DNA of 12,174 nucleotides from Robiginitomaculum sp036478975 (lineage in GTDB: Bacteria; Pseudomonadota; Alphaproteobacteria; Caulobacterales; Maricaulaceae): NCBI GenBank assembly GCA_036478975.1, contig JAZGFA010000112.1, positions 1 through 12,174 on the forward strand, read 5' to 3'. Positions 6,503 to 12,174 of the stretch are shown in pieces. The translations under genes were made by a program, and so were the position numbers. The notes beneath the pieces were generated by a model. The model saw only the letters and a list, made by a program, of their open reading frames with translations, was not told where the DNA came from and searched no databases. Position 1 is the first letter of the stretch, and each line of letters opens with the position of its first letter.

Positions 6503-7006
6503 ATGCGGGTGTTTTTCGATGACAACCGTAACGCACATTTGTTTGAAGGCTCTAAATGGATTGTGCAGCATACGAAAAAAAGAAATGCTAGCCAACGCGT
6601 AAACATGGCGGGACGCAATTTGCCGCGTGATATGAATCGTATCGCGAAGCGTATGGAAGGCTTGTTTGCTAAAGATAAAAGTAAACCTATCTTTCTGGCT
6701 GAAAACCAGCGGCTGACCCAAAAATATGAAGATGATATGTTGGATATTCGGCAAAGAGCTGAGTGGATGATGGTGCAAAAGGTTCTTATAGGCAGTTTGG
6801 CTGCGGAGCATGAAGGCGACAGGACGGACATTGTTGTCGCATATAAACTTTTGATGGCCTCACGGCTTTATTGCGAGTTTGAAAAAGATAGCGAGACTAA
6901 GGCAAAAAGGGTGAGTTTAGAGCGTCAATACGCGGCGCCGATATCCGGTAGCACCTATTTACAGAGCGTGATTGATTTGATACCTGCCAGAGCTCCGCAA
7001 GGCTAG
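6503..7006 (+). CDS. Hypothetical soluble protein, family not recognised
   Basis: I do not recognise this 167-residue protein. It is hydrophilic and charged, with no signal peptide or membrane helix, and is likely cytoplasmic and mostly helical. The central part (about 40-150) is rich in Lys, Arg, Glu and Met, for example RDMNRIAKRMEGLFAKDK and TQKYEDDMLDIRQRAEWMM. A basic N-terminal third (HTKKRNASQRVNMAGRN) could contact nucleic acid, but this is speculation. ATG 6503 is the first possible start after an in-frame stop at 6488; ATG 6605 is an alternative. No ribosome site is seen. Codon use is more AT-rich than in its neighbours (many AAA, TTG, GAT codons), which hints at later acquisition. 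It stands alone, divergent from pxpA and convergent with baiN, whose stop it overlaps. The antisense open frames here look like shadows. Confidence 0.7.
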   Translation: MRVFFDDNRNAHLFEGSKWIVQHTKKRNASQRVNMAGRNLPRDMNRIAKRMEGLFAKDKSKPIFLAENQRLTQKYEDDMLDIRQRAEWMMVQKVLIGSLAAEHEGDRTDIVVAYKLLMASRLYCEFEKDSETKAKRVSLERQYAAPISGSTYLQSVIDLIPARAPQG

Positions 7007-8217
7007 CATGCTGCGCCAGCGGCGTATCCACTTGCCCATGCCCATTGGAAATTATGCCCGCCCAAATGGCCAGTGACGTCAACAACTTCGCCGATAAAAT
7101 ATAGCCCCGTGACGGCTTTGCTTTCCATGGTTTTGGACGATAGGGCCGCCGTATCGACCCCGCCAAGGGTGACTTCCGCCTTGCGGTTGCCTTCGCTTCC
7201 GGCGGGCTTTACCTGCCAATGATTGGTTTTTTCCGTCGTGATTGAAAGCTGGTCTGCGGTCATGTCGCCAAGGCGCGGATTGCCAAGCGGCTGGCTAATT
7301 TGCGCGGCAATGCGCGCGGGAACGTGGCGCGCCAAAAAGCTTTCAAGGGTTTTACTGCCTTCGCTATGGCGGGCACGTGTTAGCGCATTTTCAATAGTAA
7401 CGGAGGGGGAGAGGTCAATGTCGATGACATCCCCTTCGCGCCAATAAGAGCTGATTTGCAATATGGCCGGCCCGGAGAGGCCGCGATGGGTAAACAGCAC
7501 CGCCTCGTCAAAACTGCCCCCATTACAGCTAACCCGCGCGCGCGCCGCCGTGCCCGCCAGCGCCTTAATCTCCTCGCCGCTACCTTGCGTAAACATTAGC
7601 GGCACAAGGGCGGGGCGGGTGTCGATGACCGAAATGTCAAAGCTTTGCGCGATTTTATAGCCGAAACTGCTCGCGCCCATTTTGGAAATGGACGGGCCGC
7701 CGCACGCAACGATTAGACTGTCGGCGCTGACGGGGCCGCGGCGGGTTTGCAGGCTAAAACCGTCATCTGTTTTTTCGGGCAATTCAACATCGGTGCTAAG
7801 CCATATCTCGACCCCTGCCGCGCGGCATTCGGACACGAGCATGTCAACGATTTGCGTAGAGCTATCGTCGCAAAATAGCTGGCCTAATTGCAGGCCGGTT
7901 TTTTCGTCATTGGTTTTCTCGTGATAGCGAATGCCGTGCTTTTCCACCAGAGCAATAAAGTCGGCGGGGCTATAGCTGGCGAGGGCCGATTTGCAAAAGT
8001 GCGGATTTTGCGACAGGAAGTGTTTCGGCGCGCTATAAAGATTAGTGAAATTACAGCGCCCGCCGCCGGAAATGCGGATTTTCTCGCCCGGCTTTTTCGC
8101 GTGGTCAAGGATAAGCACGCGGCGCCCGCGCGCTCCGGCTATGGCGCCGGCCATAAGCCCAGCCGCGCCGGCTCCGATGATAATAATGTCGTAATGGTGG
8201 GGGGAAGAATTGGTCAT
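7003..8217 (-). CDS. NAD(P)/FAD-dependent oxidoreductase, BaiN/RdsA (HI0933-like) family
   Basis: This is a cytoplasmic flavoprotein of the HI0933/YhiN/BaiN family; the natural substrate is not settled for most members. The 404-residue length is usual. Near the N-terminus are the FAD-binding Rossmann motif IIIIGAGAAGLMAG (11-24) and the family signature GEKIRISGGGRCNFTN (44-59). The C-terminal signature is TGLYFIGEVVDVTGHLGGHN...QWAW (about 370-394), the FAD-closing motif of the family. The start ATG 8217 has a -10-like TATAAG five bases upstream and no Shine-Dalgarno site. It lies 49 bases downstream of tRNA-Ser on the same strand, so read-through from that gene is possible. The stop TAG shares the palindrome CTAG with the stop of the convergent gene at 6503-7006. 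Confidence 0.92.
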   Translation of the reverse strand: MTNSSPHHYDIIIIGAGAAGLMAGAIAGARGRRVLILDHAKKPGEKIRISGGGRCNFTNLYSAPKHFLSQNPHFCKSALASYSPADFIALVEKHGIRYHEKTNDEKTGLQLGQLFCDDSSTQIVDMLVSECRAAGVEIWLSTDVELPEKTDDGFSLQTRRGPVSADSLIVACGGPSISKMGASSFGYKIAQSFDISVIDTRPALVPLMFTQGSGEEIKALAGTAARARVSCNGGSFDEAVLFTHRGLSGPAILQISSYWREGDVIDIDLSPSVTIENALTRARHSEGSKTLESFLARHVPARIAAQISQPLGNPRLGDMTADQLSITTEKTNHWQVKPAGSEGNRKAEVTLGGVDTAALSSKTMESKAVTGLYFIGEVVDVTGHLGGHNFQWAWASGYAAGAAC

Positions 8218-8251
8218 GGGAACTTATAGGGTTTCTGCGGGGGAATGGGAA
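8218..8251 (-). promoter_or_regulatory. Putative baiN-type gene promoter, leaderless type
   Basis: On the minus strand TTCCCA (8251-8246), a 17-base spacer, TATAAG (8228-8223) and TTCCC lead into the ATG. The -10 and the five-base gap are almost the same as in front of pxpA (TATAAG-TTCCC-ATG against TATAAT-TACCC-ATG). Confidence 0.5.
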
Positions 8252-8266
8252 GAGCGCGATAGCGCC

Positions 8267-8357
8267 TGGAGGTGAGGATGGGATTCGAACCCACGGTACG
8301 CTATGAACGCACACACGCTTTCCAAGCGTGCGCCTTAAACCACTCGGCCACCTCACC
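8267..8357 (-). tRNA. tRNA-Ser (anticodon GGA)
   Basis: The minus strand folds into a class II tRNA. The acceptor GGTGAGG (8357-8351) pairs with CCTCACC (8277-8271). The D arm is GCCGAGTGGTTTAAGGC. The anticodon stem CACGC/GCGTG encloses the loop TTGGAAA with anticodon GGA, which reads UCC and UCU. A long variable arm (GTGCG/CGTAC) is typical of serine, and the T arm is GTGGG-TTCGAAT-CCCAT. The 3' CCA is encoded (8269-8267). The discriminator base at 8270 is T, while bacterial serine tRNAs usually have G73. Similarity to the E. coli serine GGA tRNA is strong. Leader and trailer are short; the baiN-type gene follows. Confidence 0.96.
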
Positions 8358-8370
8358 TGAGGCATTATTC

Positions 8371-8387
8371 CTCGGCTCATCGCCGAG
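8371..8387 (-). other. Small perfect hairpin in the tRNA-Ser 5' leader
   Basis: CTCGGC and GCCGAG form a 6-base-pair stem with a 5-base loop, 13 bases upstream of the mature tRNA 5' end. No T run follows on either strand, so it does not look like an intrinsic terminator. It may help processing of the precursor or end the rmuC transcript in another way. Confidence 0.35.
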
Positions 8388-8430
8388 AATTGCGCACCAA
8401 GTTTGGTTTAATTTATTGGGTGCGCGGCGC

Positions 8431-8459
8431 GTGTTAGCATTGGGGCGAGCGGCTTGCAA
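8431..8459 (-). promoter_or_regulatory. Putative tRNA-Ser promoter
   Basis: TTGCAA (8459-8454), a 17-base spacer and TAACAC (8436-8431) on the minus strand; the -10 region GCTAACAC matches 7 of 8 of GCTANAWC and has an extended TGC. Transcription would begin about 67 bases before the mature tRNA. The hexamers themselves are moderate matches. Confidence 0.3.
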
Positions 8460-8500
8460 CGGCAATTTTGTCTAAGGCCGCGCTAATATCAGCTCTTAGC

Positions 8501-9664
8501 TTACCCCGCAGATTTAGGGAATTCTGCGATATTGCTTGAGGAGTCATCCTCAGCCGGCTCTGCCATGTCGAGGGATTCGATTTTGCCAGAGCGGGTGATG
8601 ATTTTTTTGGTCGATGTGCGAATGTCGCTGACGTCCTTTACCGACTGGCTGAAATGGTTTTGTAGCTTCTCTACCCGCGCGTCTAGGCGGCGGACGTCCT
8701 CGCTCATAATGCCGACTTCACGCTGAATGATATGGGCTTGCTCGCGCATGGCGGCGTCCTTCATCACAGCGCGCATAGTGTGCAATGTCGCCATGAATGT
8801 GGTCGGGCTGACAATCATCACTTTGCGGGTAAAACCGTCCTCAATCACTTGCGGGAAATTAGTGTGCAGCTCCGCATAGATGGCTTCGGAGGGCAGAAAC
8901 AGCATGGCAATGTCATGGGTTTCGCCAAAGATGAGATATTTATCGGCAATGGCTTTGATGTGATGGGTAATGTCGCGGGCAAAATCGCGCTGGGCGGCGC
9001 TCGCCCTATCGCTATTATCCGCGTCGATAAGGCGTTTCCACGCTTCCATCGGAAATTTGCTATCGACGGCGACGTCGCCTTGTTTATTGGGCAGATGGAT
9101 GAGCGCATCGACCCGCTTGCCATTGGATAATGTCGCCTGAAATGTGTAAGCTTTGGGCGGCAAATAGTCGGTAATTAAATCCTGCATTTGCTTCTCGCCG
9201 AACGCTCCGCGCGCCTGTTTATTTGACAGCAGGCTTTGCAGGCCGGACACTTCACCCGACAGGGTTTCGATATTTTTCTGGGCGCGGTCAATAATGCCAA
9301 GGCGCTCATGGAGCTGTTTAAGATTGGCGCTATTGCGCTCTTGGGTTTCCGACAATGACCGCCCGACCCGCTCTGTGACCTTGGACAGGCGCGCATCGAG
9401 GGTTTCGCGCAGGGCGTTATCGCGGCTTACCGTATCCTCGGTAAATTGGGCGAGCCGCCCTGCCGCTTCTGTTTGTTTGTCAGTCATGGAGGAAATTTGA
9501 CTGGCCAGAGCTGCATTTTGGCGCTCAATCTGCTCGGTCAATTCTTTGTTACGCGCCGGCTTTATCGCCATAGCTATCAGCGCGCCAAGCAGCAAAAGCG
9601 CCGCCCCAAGAATAAGCTCAACAAGGGTTAGCTCTAAGCCAGAATAAGAAATAATAGGATCCAT
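8501..9664 (-). CDS. rmuC: DNA recombination protein RmuC homologue
   Basis: RmuC proteins are membrane-anchored, predicted nuclease-fold proteins linked to limiting inversions and recombination in E. coli. The 387-residue protein has one N-terminal membrane helix (about 12-34), then a coiled coil (about 40-150), then the RmuC domain. That domain begins at RGAFGEKQMQDLI (152-164) and contains GKRVDALIHLP, VAVDSKFPMEAWKR, IAMLFLPSEAIYAEL and VMIVSPTTFMATLHTMR. The tail after about 355 is acidic and Ser-rich. E. coli RmuC is longer, but alphaproteobacterial forms near this size are usual. ATG 9664 is preceded by CATTAT and GGCCCT with no ribosome site. It is divergent from def, an arrangement common in the class. 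Confidence 0.93.
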   Translation of the reverse strand: MDPIISYSGLELTLVELILGAALLLLGALIAMAIKPARNKELTEQIERQNAALASQISSMTDKQTEAAGRLAQFTEDTVSRDNALRETLDARLSKVTERVGRSLSETQERNSANLKQLHERLGIIDRAQKNIETLSGEVSGLQSLLSNKQARGAFGEKQMQDLITDYLPPKAYTFQATLSNGKRVDALIHLPNKQGDVAVDSKFPMEAWKRLIDADNSDRASAAQRDFARDITHHIKAIADKYLIFGETHDIAMLFLPSEAIYAELHTNFPQVIEDGFTRKVMIVSPTTFMATLHTMRAVMKDAAMREQAHIIQREVGIMSEDVRRLDARVEKLQNHFSQSVKDVSDIRTSTKKIITRSGKIESLDMAEPAEDDSSSNIAEFPKSAG

Positions 9665-9699
9665 AGGGCCATAATGACATGGCGCAGCGATTCGGGGAA
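9665..9699 (-). promoter_or_regulatory. Putative rmuC promoter, possibly leaderless
   Basis: On the minus strand TTCCCC (9699-9694), 17 bases, CATTAT (9676-9671, 4 of 6) and then GGCCCT before the ATG. The -35 is weak (3 of 6), so this is the least certain of the leaderless-type promoters. Confidence 0.3.
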
Positions 9700-9700
9700 G

Positions 9701-9715
9701 GGGTTAGTGTAACCC
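9701..9715. promoter_or_regulatory. Perfect dyad between divergent rmuC and def promoters
   Basis: GGGTTAGTGTAACCC has two exact 6-base arms around GTG. It touches the def -35 (9716) and lies two bases from the rmuC -35 candidate (9699). Its centre is 43-44 bases upstream of both predicted transcript starts. This is a good candidate operator for a dimeric regulator; I do not recognise which one. Confidence 0.45.
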
Positions 9716-9750
9716 TTGACCGCTCGCGCCTTCGTGCATAGATACTCCCT
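9716..9750 (+). promoter_or_regulatory. Putative def-fmt-truA promoter, leaderless type
   Basis: TTGACC (9716-9721, 5 of 6), a 17-base spacer, TAGATA (9739-9744) and CTCCCT directly before the ATG. Six bases between the -10 and the ATG put the transcript start on the A of the start codon. No Shine-Dalgarno site is present. Confidence 0.5.
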
Positions 9751-10269
9751 ATGACATTACGCACCATATTAACGACGCCTAATCCGATTTTAAAACAGAT
9801 TTCAAAACCTGTGGACGCGGTGACGGATGACATTCGCGCCTTGATGGATGACATGCTTGAAACCATGTACGCCGCGCCGGGCATTGGCCTTGCGGCTGTG
9901 CAAATCGGCGAGCCTATCAATGTGATTGTGATGGACCTCGCCGGCGATGACGCGGAGCCTAATCCGCAATATTACGTCAATCCGGAAATTCTAGAATCGG
10001 TGGAGCCGCTCGCCCCCTATGAGGAGGGCTGTCTTTCCGTGCCCGAAGTGTTCACCACGATTGAGCGGCCAGAGCGGGTCAAGCTGACCTATTTAGATTA
10101 TAATGGAAAGCGCGTCACCGAATGGGCAGAGGGGCTTTTCGCCACCTGTATCCAACACGAAATGGACCATTTAAAGGGCATTTTATTTATCGACTATCTC
10201 TCGCGGATGAAACGGGACCGGGCGATTAAAAAAGTGCAAAAGGCAGAGAAGCTTAAGGCGGCAAGCTAG
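9751..10269 (+). CDS. def: Peptide deformylase
   Basis: Def removes the N-formyl group from new proteins at the ribosome. The 172-residue protein has all three family motifs: GIGLAAVQ (44-51), EGCLS (92-96, with metal ligand Cys94) and HEMDH (136-140, metal ligands His136 and His140, catalytic Glu137). The N-terminal TLRTILTTPNPILKQIS is typical of the class. It is the first gene of def-fmt-truA, with a 1-base stop/start overlap to fmt (TAGTG). Start ATG 9751 follows a strong TTGACC promoter with no room for a leader. All metal and catalytic residues are present. Confidence 0.97.
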   Translation: MTLRTILTTPNPILKQISKPVDAVTDDIRALMDDMLETMYAAPGIGLAAVQIGEPINVIVMDLAGDDAEPNPQYYVNPEILESVEPLAPYEEGCLSVPEVFTTIERPERVKLTYLDYNGKRVTEWAEGLFATCIQHEMDHLKGILFIDYLSRMKRDRAIKKVQKAEKLKAAS

Positions 10270-11210
10270 TGACCCTGCGCGTCGTCTTTATGGGCACGCC
10301 GCAATTTGCCGTGCCGTCCTTATCGGAAATCCTCGCGAGCGGCCATGAGGTCGTGGCCGTCTATACCCAGCCGCCGCGTAAATCCGGACGCGGGCAAAAA
10401 CTGACCAAATCCCCCGTTCACCAATTTGCCGATGTCATGGGCATAGATGTCCGCACGCCGGAGAGCTTTCGCAAATCAAAAACCATTGACGGTCTTGAGG
10501 CGCTCGGCGCGGATGTGGCCTGCGTGGTCGCTTACGGACAGATATTGCCCGTGCGCGCGCTGAATGCTCCGCGCGGCGGATGCCTTAATCTGCACGCCAG
10601 TAAATTGCCGCGCTGGCGCGGGGCCGCGCCTGTGCAGCGGGCGATAATGGCCGGCGACAGCGAAACCGCCGCGCAAATCATGCAAATGGCCAAGGGGTTA
10701 GATACGGGCGATATCGTCATGTCCGCCCTAGAAGTAATCCGCGCCAATGATACGGCGGGCAGTCTGCATGACCGCCTTAGCCATACGGGGGCGCAGCTTT
10801 GGCCGCCCGTGCTAGCCGCCCTGTCTCGCGGCGGTTTGACCGCGACGCCGCAGACCGGCGCGCCGACCTACGCCGCGAAAATTGACAAGGCCGAAGCGAT
10901 GATTGACTGGAACCGTAGCGCGGCTGATTTGGATTGCCACATACGCGGGCTAGCGCCGTTTCCGGGGGCGTATTTTATGCTCGCGGGCAAACGGGTGAAA
11001 GTGCATATGTGCGCGGTAGAGGCCGGCGAAGACCCAAAACCCGTTAAGGCTGGAACTGTGCTTGATGACAATGGGCTTATCGCTTGCGGCGAAAAAAATG
11101 AGCGTAGCGCTTTGCGTCTTATTCGCGTGCAGCCGGCAGGAAAGTCCGCCATGAGCTTTGCAGATTTCGCGCGCGGTCACGGGCTGAGCGCCGGCGCGGT
11201 GATTGCCTAA
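10269..11210 (+). CDS. fmt: Methionyl-tRNA formyltransferase
   Basis: Fmt transfers a formyl group from 10-formyl-tetrahydrofolate to initiator Met-tRNA. The 313-residue length is normal. The N-terminal Rossmann domain starts RVVFMGTPQFAVPSL. The catalytic set is visible: Asn107 and His109 in CLNLHAS, and Asp145 in GLDTGD. LPRWRGAAPVQRAI (113-126) is the conserved substrate loop. The C-terminal OB-like domain holds GKRVKVHMCAVE and ends GHGLSAGAVIA. The start is GTG at 10269, sharing the G of the def stop TAG. An AAGGCGG ribosome site lies about 8 bases upstream. Pairing with def links formylation and deformylation. Confidence 0.97.
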   Translation: MTLRVVFMGTPQFAVPSLSEILASGHEVVAVYTQPPRKSGRGQKLTKSPVHQFADVMGIDVRTPESFRKSKTIDGLEALGADVACVVAYGQILPVRALNAPRGGCLNLHASKLPRWRGAAPVQRAIMAGDSETAAQIMQMAKGLDTGDIVMSALEVIRANDTAGSLHDRLSHTGAQLWPPVLAALSRGGLTATPQTGAPTYAAKIDKAEAMIDWNRSAADLDCHIRGLAPFPGAYFMLAGKRVKVHMCAVEAGEDPKPVKAGTVLDDNGLIACGEKNERSALRLIRVQPAGKSAMSFADFARGHGLSAGAVIA

Positions 11211-11968
11211 TGCCGCGCTATAGCCTTTTGATAGAATATGATGGCGGGCCCTATTGCGGCTGGCAAATCCAAGATAAGCACCCCAGCGTACAAGCGGCGG
11301 TGGAGCAAGCGGCGGCAAAAATTGACGGAGCCTTTGTGCGGGTTTACGGCTCTGGCCGCACGGATAGCGGCGTGCATGCGCTTGGCCAAATTGCCCATAT
11401 GGACATGGTCAAAAATATCCGCGAGGACAAATTGCGCGATGCGATGAATTACCATCTCGGCGACCACCCGATTACCATATTAGACGCGCAAATGACCGAT
11501 GATGATTTCCATGCCCGCTTTGACGCGACCGAGCGTGAATATCTCTACCGCATTATTGACCGCCGGCCAAAACTGGCGCTCGACCGCGGGCGGCTCTGGC
11601 GTATTCCGCAAAAGCTCGACGTCGAGGCCATGCACCACGCGGCGCAAATTTTAGTCGGCGAACATGACTTTAGTACATTTCGCGATAAAAACTGTCAGGC
11701 GAAATCTCCGATCAAAACCCTCGATATTATTCGGGTATCGCGCATTGGCGATGAGATACATGTGACGGTTAAGGCGCGCTCCTTCCTGCACCGCATGGTG
11801 CGCTCTATCGTTGGCTGTCTGGCCGAAGTGGGCACGGGGAAGTGGGACGCTAGCGATATGAAAGCGGCGCTAGAATCGCGCGATAGAAAACAGTGCGGCC
11901 CGGTGTCTCCCCCCGACGGCCTGTATTTGGTGGCGATTAAATACGCCGCCTATGATGATAAAGATTAG
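11210..11968 (+). CDS. truA: tRNA pseudouridine(38-40) synthase TruA
   Basis: TruA makes pseudouridine at positions 38, 39 and 40 in the anticodon arm of tRNAs. The 252-residue protein opens MPRYSLLIEYDGGPYCGWQ. It contains the catalytic motif GSGRTDSGVHALGQ with Asp52. Further family stretches are EREYLYRI, HDFSTFRDKNCQAKSPIKT and SFLHRMVRSIVGCLAEVGTGKW. The start ATG overlaps the fmt stop by one base (TAATG), so it is translated as part of the def-fmt-truA unit. The stop TAG overlaps the stop of the convergent partial gene by three bases, so there is no room for a usual terminator. Confidence 0.96.
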   Translation: MPRYSLLIEYDGGPYCGWQIQDKHPSVQAAVEQAAAKIDGAFVRVYGSGRTDSGVHALGQIAHMDMVKNIREDKLRDAMNYHLGDHPITILDAQMTDDDFHARFDATEREYLYRIIDRRPKLALDRGRLWRIPQKLDVEAMHHAAQILVGEHDFSTFRDKNCQAKSPIKTLDIIRVSRIGDEIHVTVKARSFLHRMVRSIVGCLAEVGTGKWDASDMKAALESRDRKQCGPVSPPDGLYLVAIKYAAYDDKD

Positions 11969-12174
11969 TCCGCGCCGTAGATTTTATAATGGCGGCTAAC
12001 ATTGCGCGCGGCCCGCTCCCAATCCGTGCCTTTAATGCGGTTTTGATGGGCGATAAAACTGCCCCTATCCATAAACCGCTCATAGACGTGATAGCGCGTC
12101 GGCACGGCAACGTCTTGGGTCACGCTAAATTGCAAGCAACCCGTTTCTTGCTGACTAAGGCGGATATGCTCGGG
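11965..12174 (-). CDS. Antibiotic-biosynthesis-monooxygenase-like (ABM domain) protein, 5' part outside window
   Basis: The last 69 codons of a minus-strand gene are present and end at TAA 11967-11965. The translated stretch has the ABM-domain pattern ETGCLQFSVTQD, then TRYHVYERFMDRGSFIAHQ, then a short C-terminal end HYKIYGAD. Small ABM proteins are ferredoxin-like dimers; members include quinol monooxygenases and many with no known role, so the name does not imply antibiotic synthesis. The missing N-terminus is probably about 25-35 residues for a typical 95-105 residue protein. Start and promoter lie beyond the window. Confidence 0.75.
   Translation of the reverse strand, partial: PEHIRLSQQETGCLQFSVTQDVAVPTRYHVYERFMDRGSFIAHQNRIKGTDWERAARNVSRHYKIYGAD

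Noticed and set aside
6385..6831. Long minus-strand open frame antisense to the gene at 6503
   Set aside because: It has a Ser/Cys/Ile/Arg-rich composition without recognisable motifs, and the plus-strand frame has better protein character. It also overlaps the predicted plus-strand promoter and most of that gene.
8482..8500. GCTAA/TTAGC inverted repeat after rmuC as a terminator
   Set aside because: The stem is only five base pairs, the loop is nine bases and no T run follows.
8845..9123. Alternative minus-strand frame within rmuC
   Set aside because: It lies in a shifted frame of a region that encodes the conserved RmuC domain.

Overview
The window is a densely packed chromosomal segment, most likely from an alphaproteobacterium. 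The evidence is the gene order rluB-rsmD divergent from tadA, and rmuC divergent from def-fmt-truA; both arrangements are familiar from that class. TTGAC-type -35 elements, a TTAACCAT motif resembling a CtrA half-site, and an outer-membrane protein of the LpxR-like type seen in this group also fit. The DNA looks moderately GC-rich, with CGC/GCG-rich codons. I cannot name a genus.

Layout. 1-1619 (minus): rsmD (cut by the window edge) and rluB, both acting on rRNA, with a TAATG stop/start overlap. 1659-3090 (plus): tadA (tRNA A34 deaminase), then a ten-helix EamA/DMT transporter split by a -1 frame change between predicted helices 4 and 5. 3091-3981: a regulatory stretch and a secreted beta-barrel protein resembling the C-terminal part of LpxR/DUF2219 proteins. 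3992-6365 (minus): pxpA-pxpB-pxpC, the ATP-dependent 5-oxoprolinase, with 4-base overlaps. 6503-7006 (plus): an unrecognised single gene. 7003-8217 (minus): a BaiN/RdsA-type flavoprotein. 8267-8357 (minus): tRNA-Ser(GGA). 8501-9664 (minus): rmuC. 9751-11968 (plus): def-fmt-truA. 11965-12174 (minus): the end of an antibiotic-biosynthesis-monooxygenase-like protein.

Most genes serve translation. RsmD and RluB modify ribosomal RNA; TadA and TruA modify tRNA; Fmt formylates initiator Met-tRNA and Def removes the formyl group from the new protein. The pxp genes recycle 5-oxoproline to glutamate.

Two features run through the window. Genes within operons touch or overlap by 1-4 bases, and two convergent pairs share their stop codons. 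Five promoter-proximal genes (tadA, pxpA, baiN, rmuC, def) have a plausible -10 element ending 5-6 bases before the ATG and no normally spaced Shine-Dalgarno site, so their mRNAs may be leaderless. In contrast, rsmD and the beta-barrel gene carry a clear AAGGAAAG site. No gap between genes exceeds about 145 bases. I saw no insertion sequence, CRISPR array or prophage gene.
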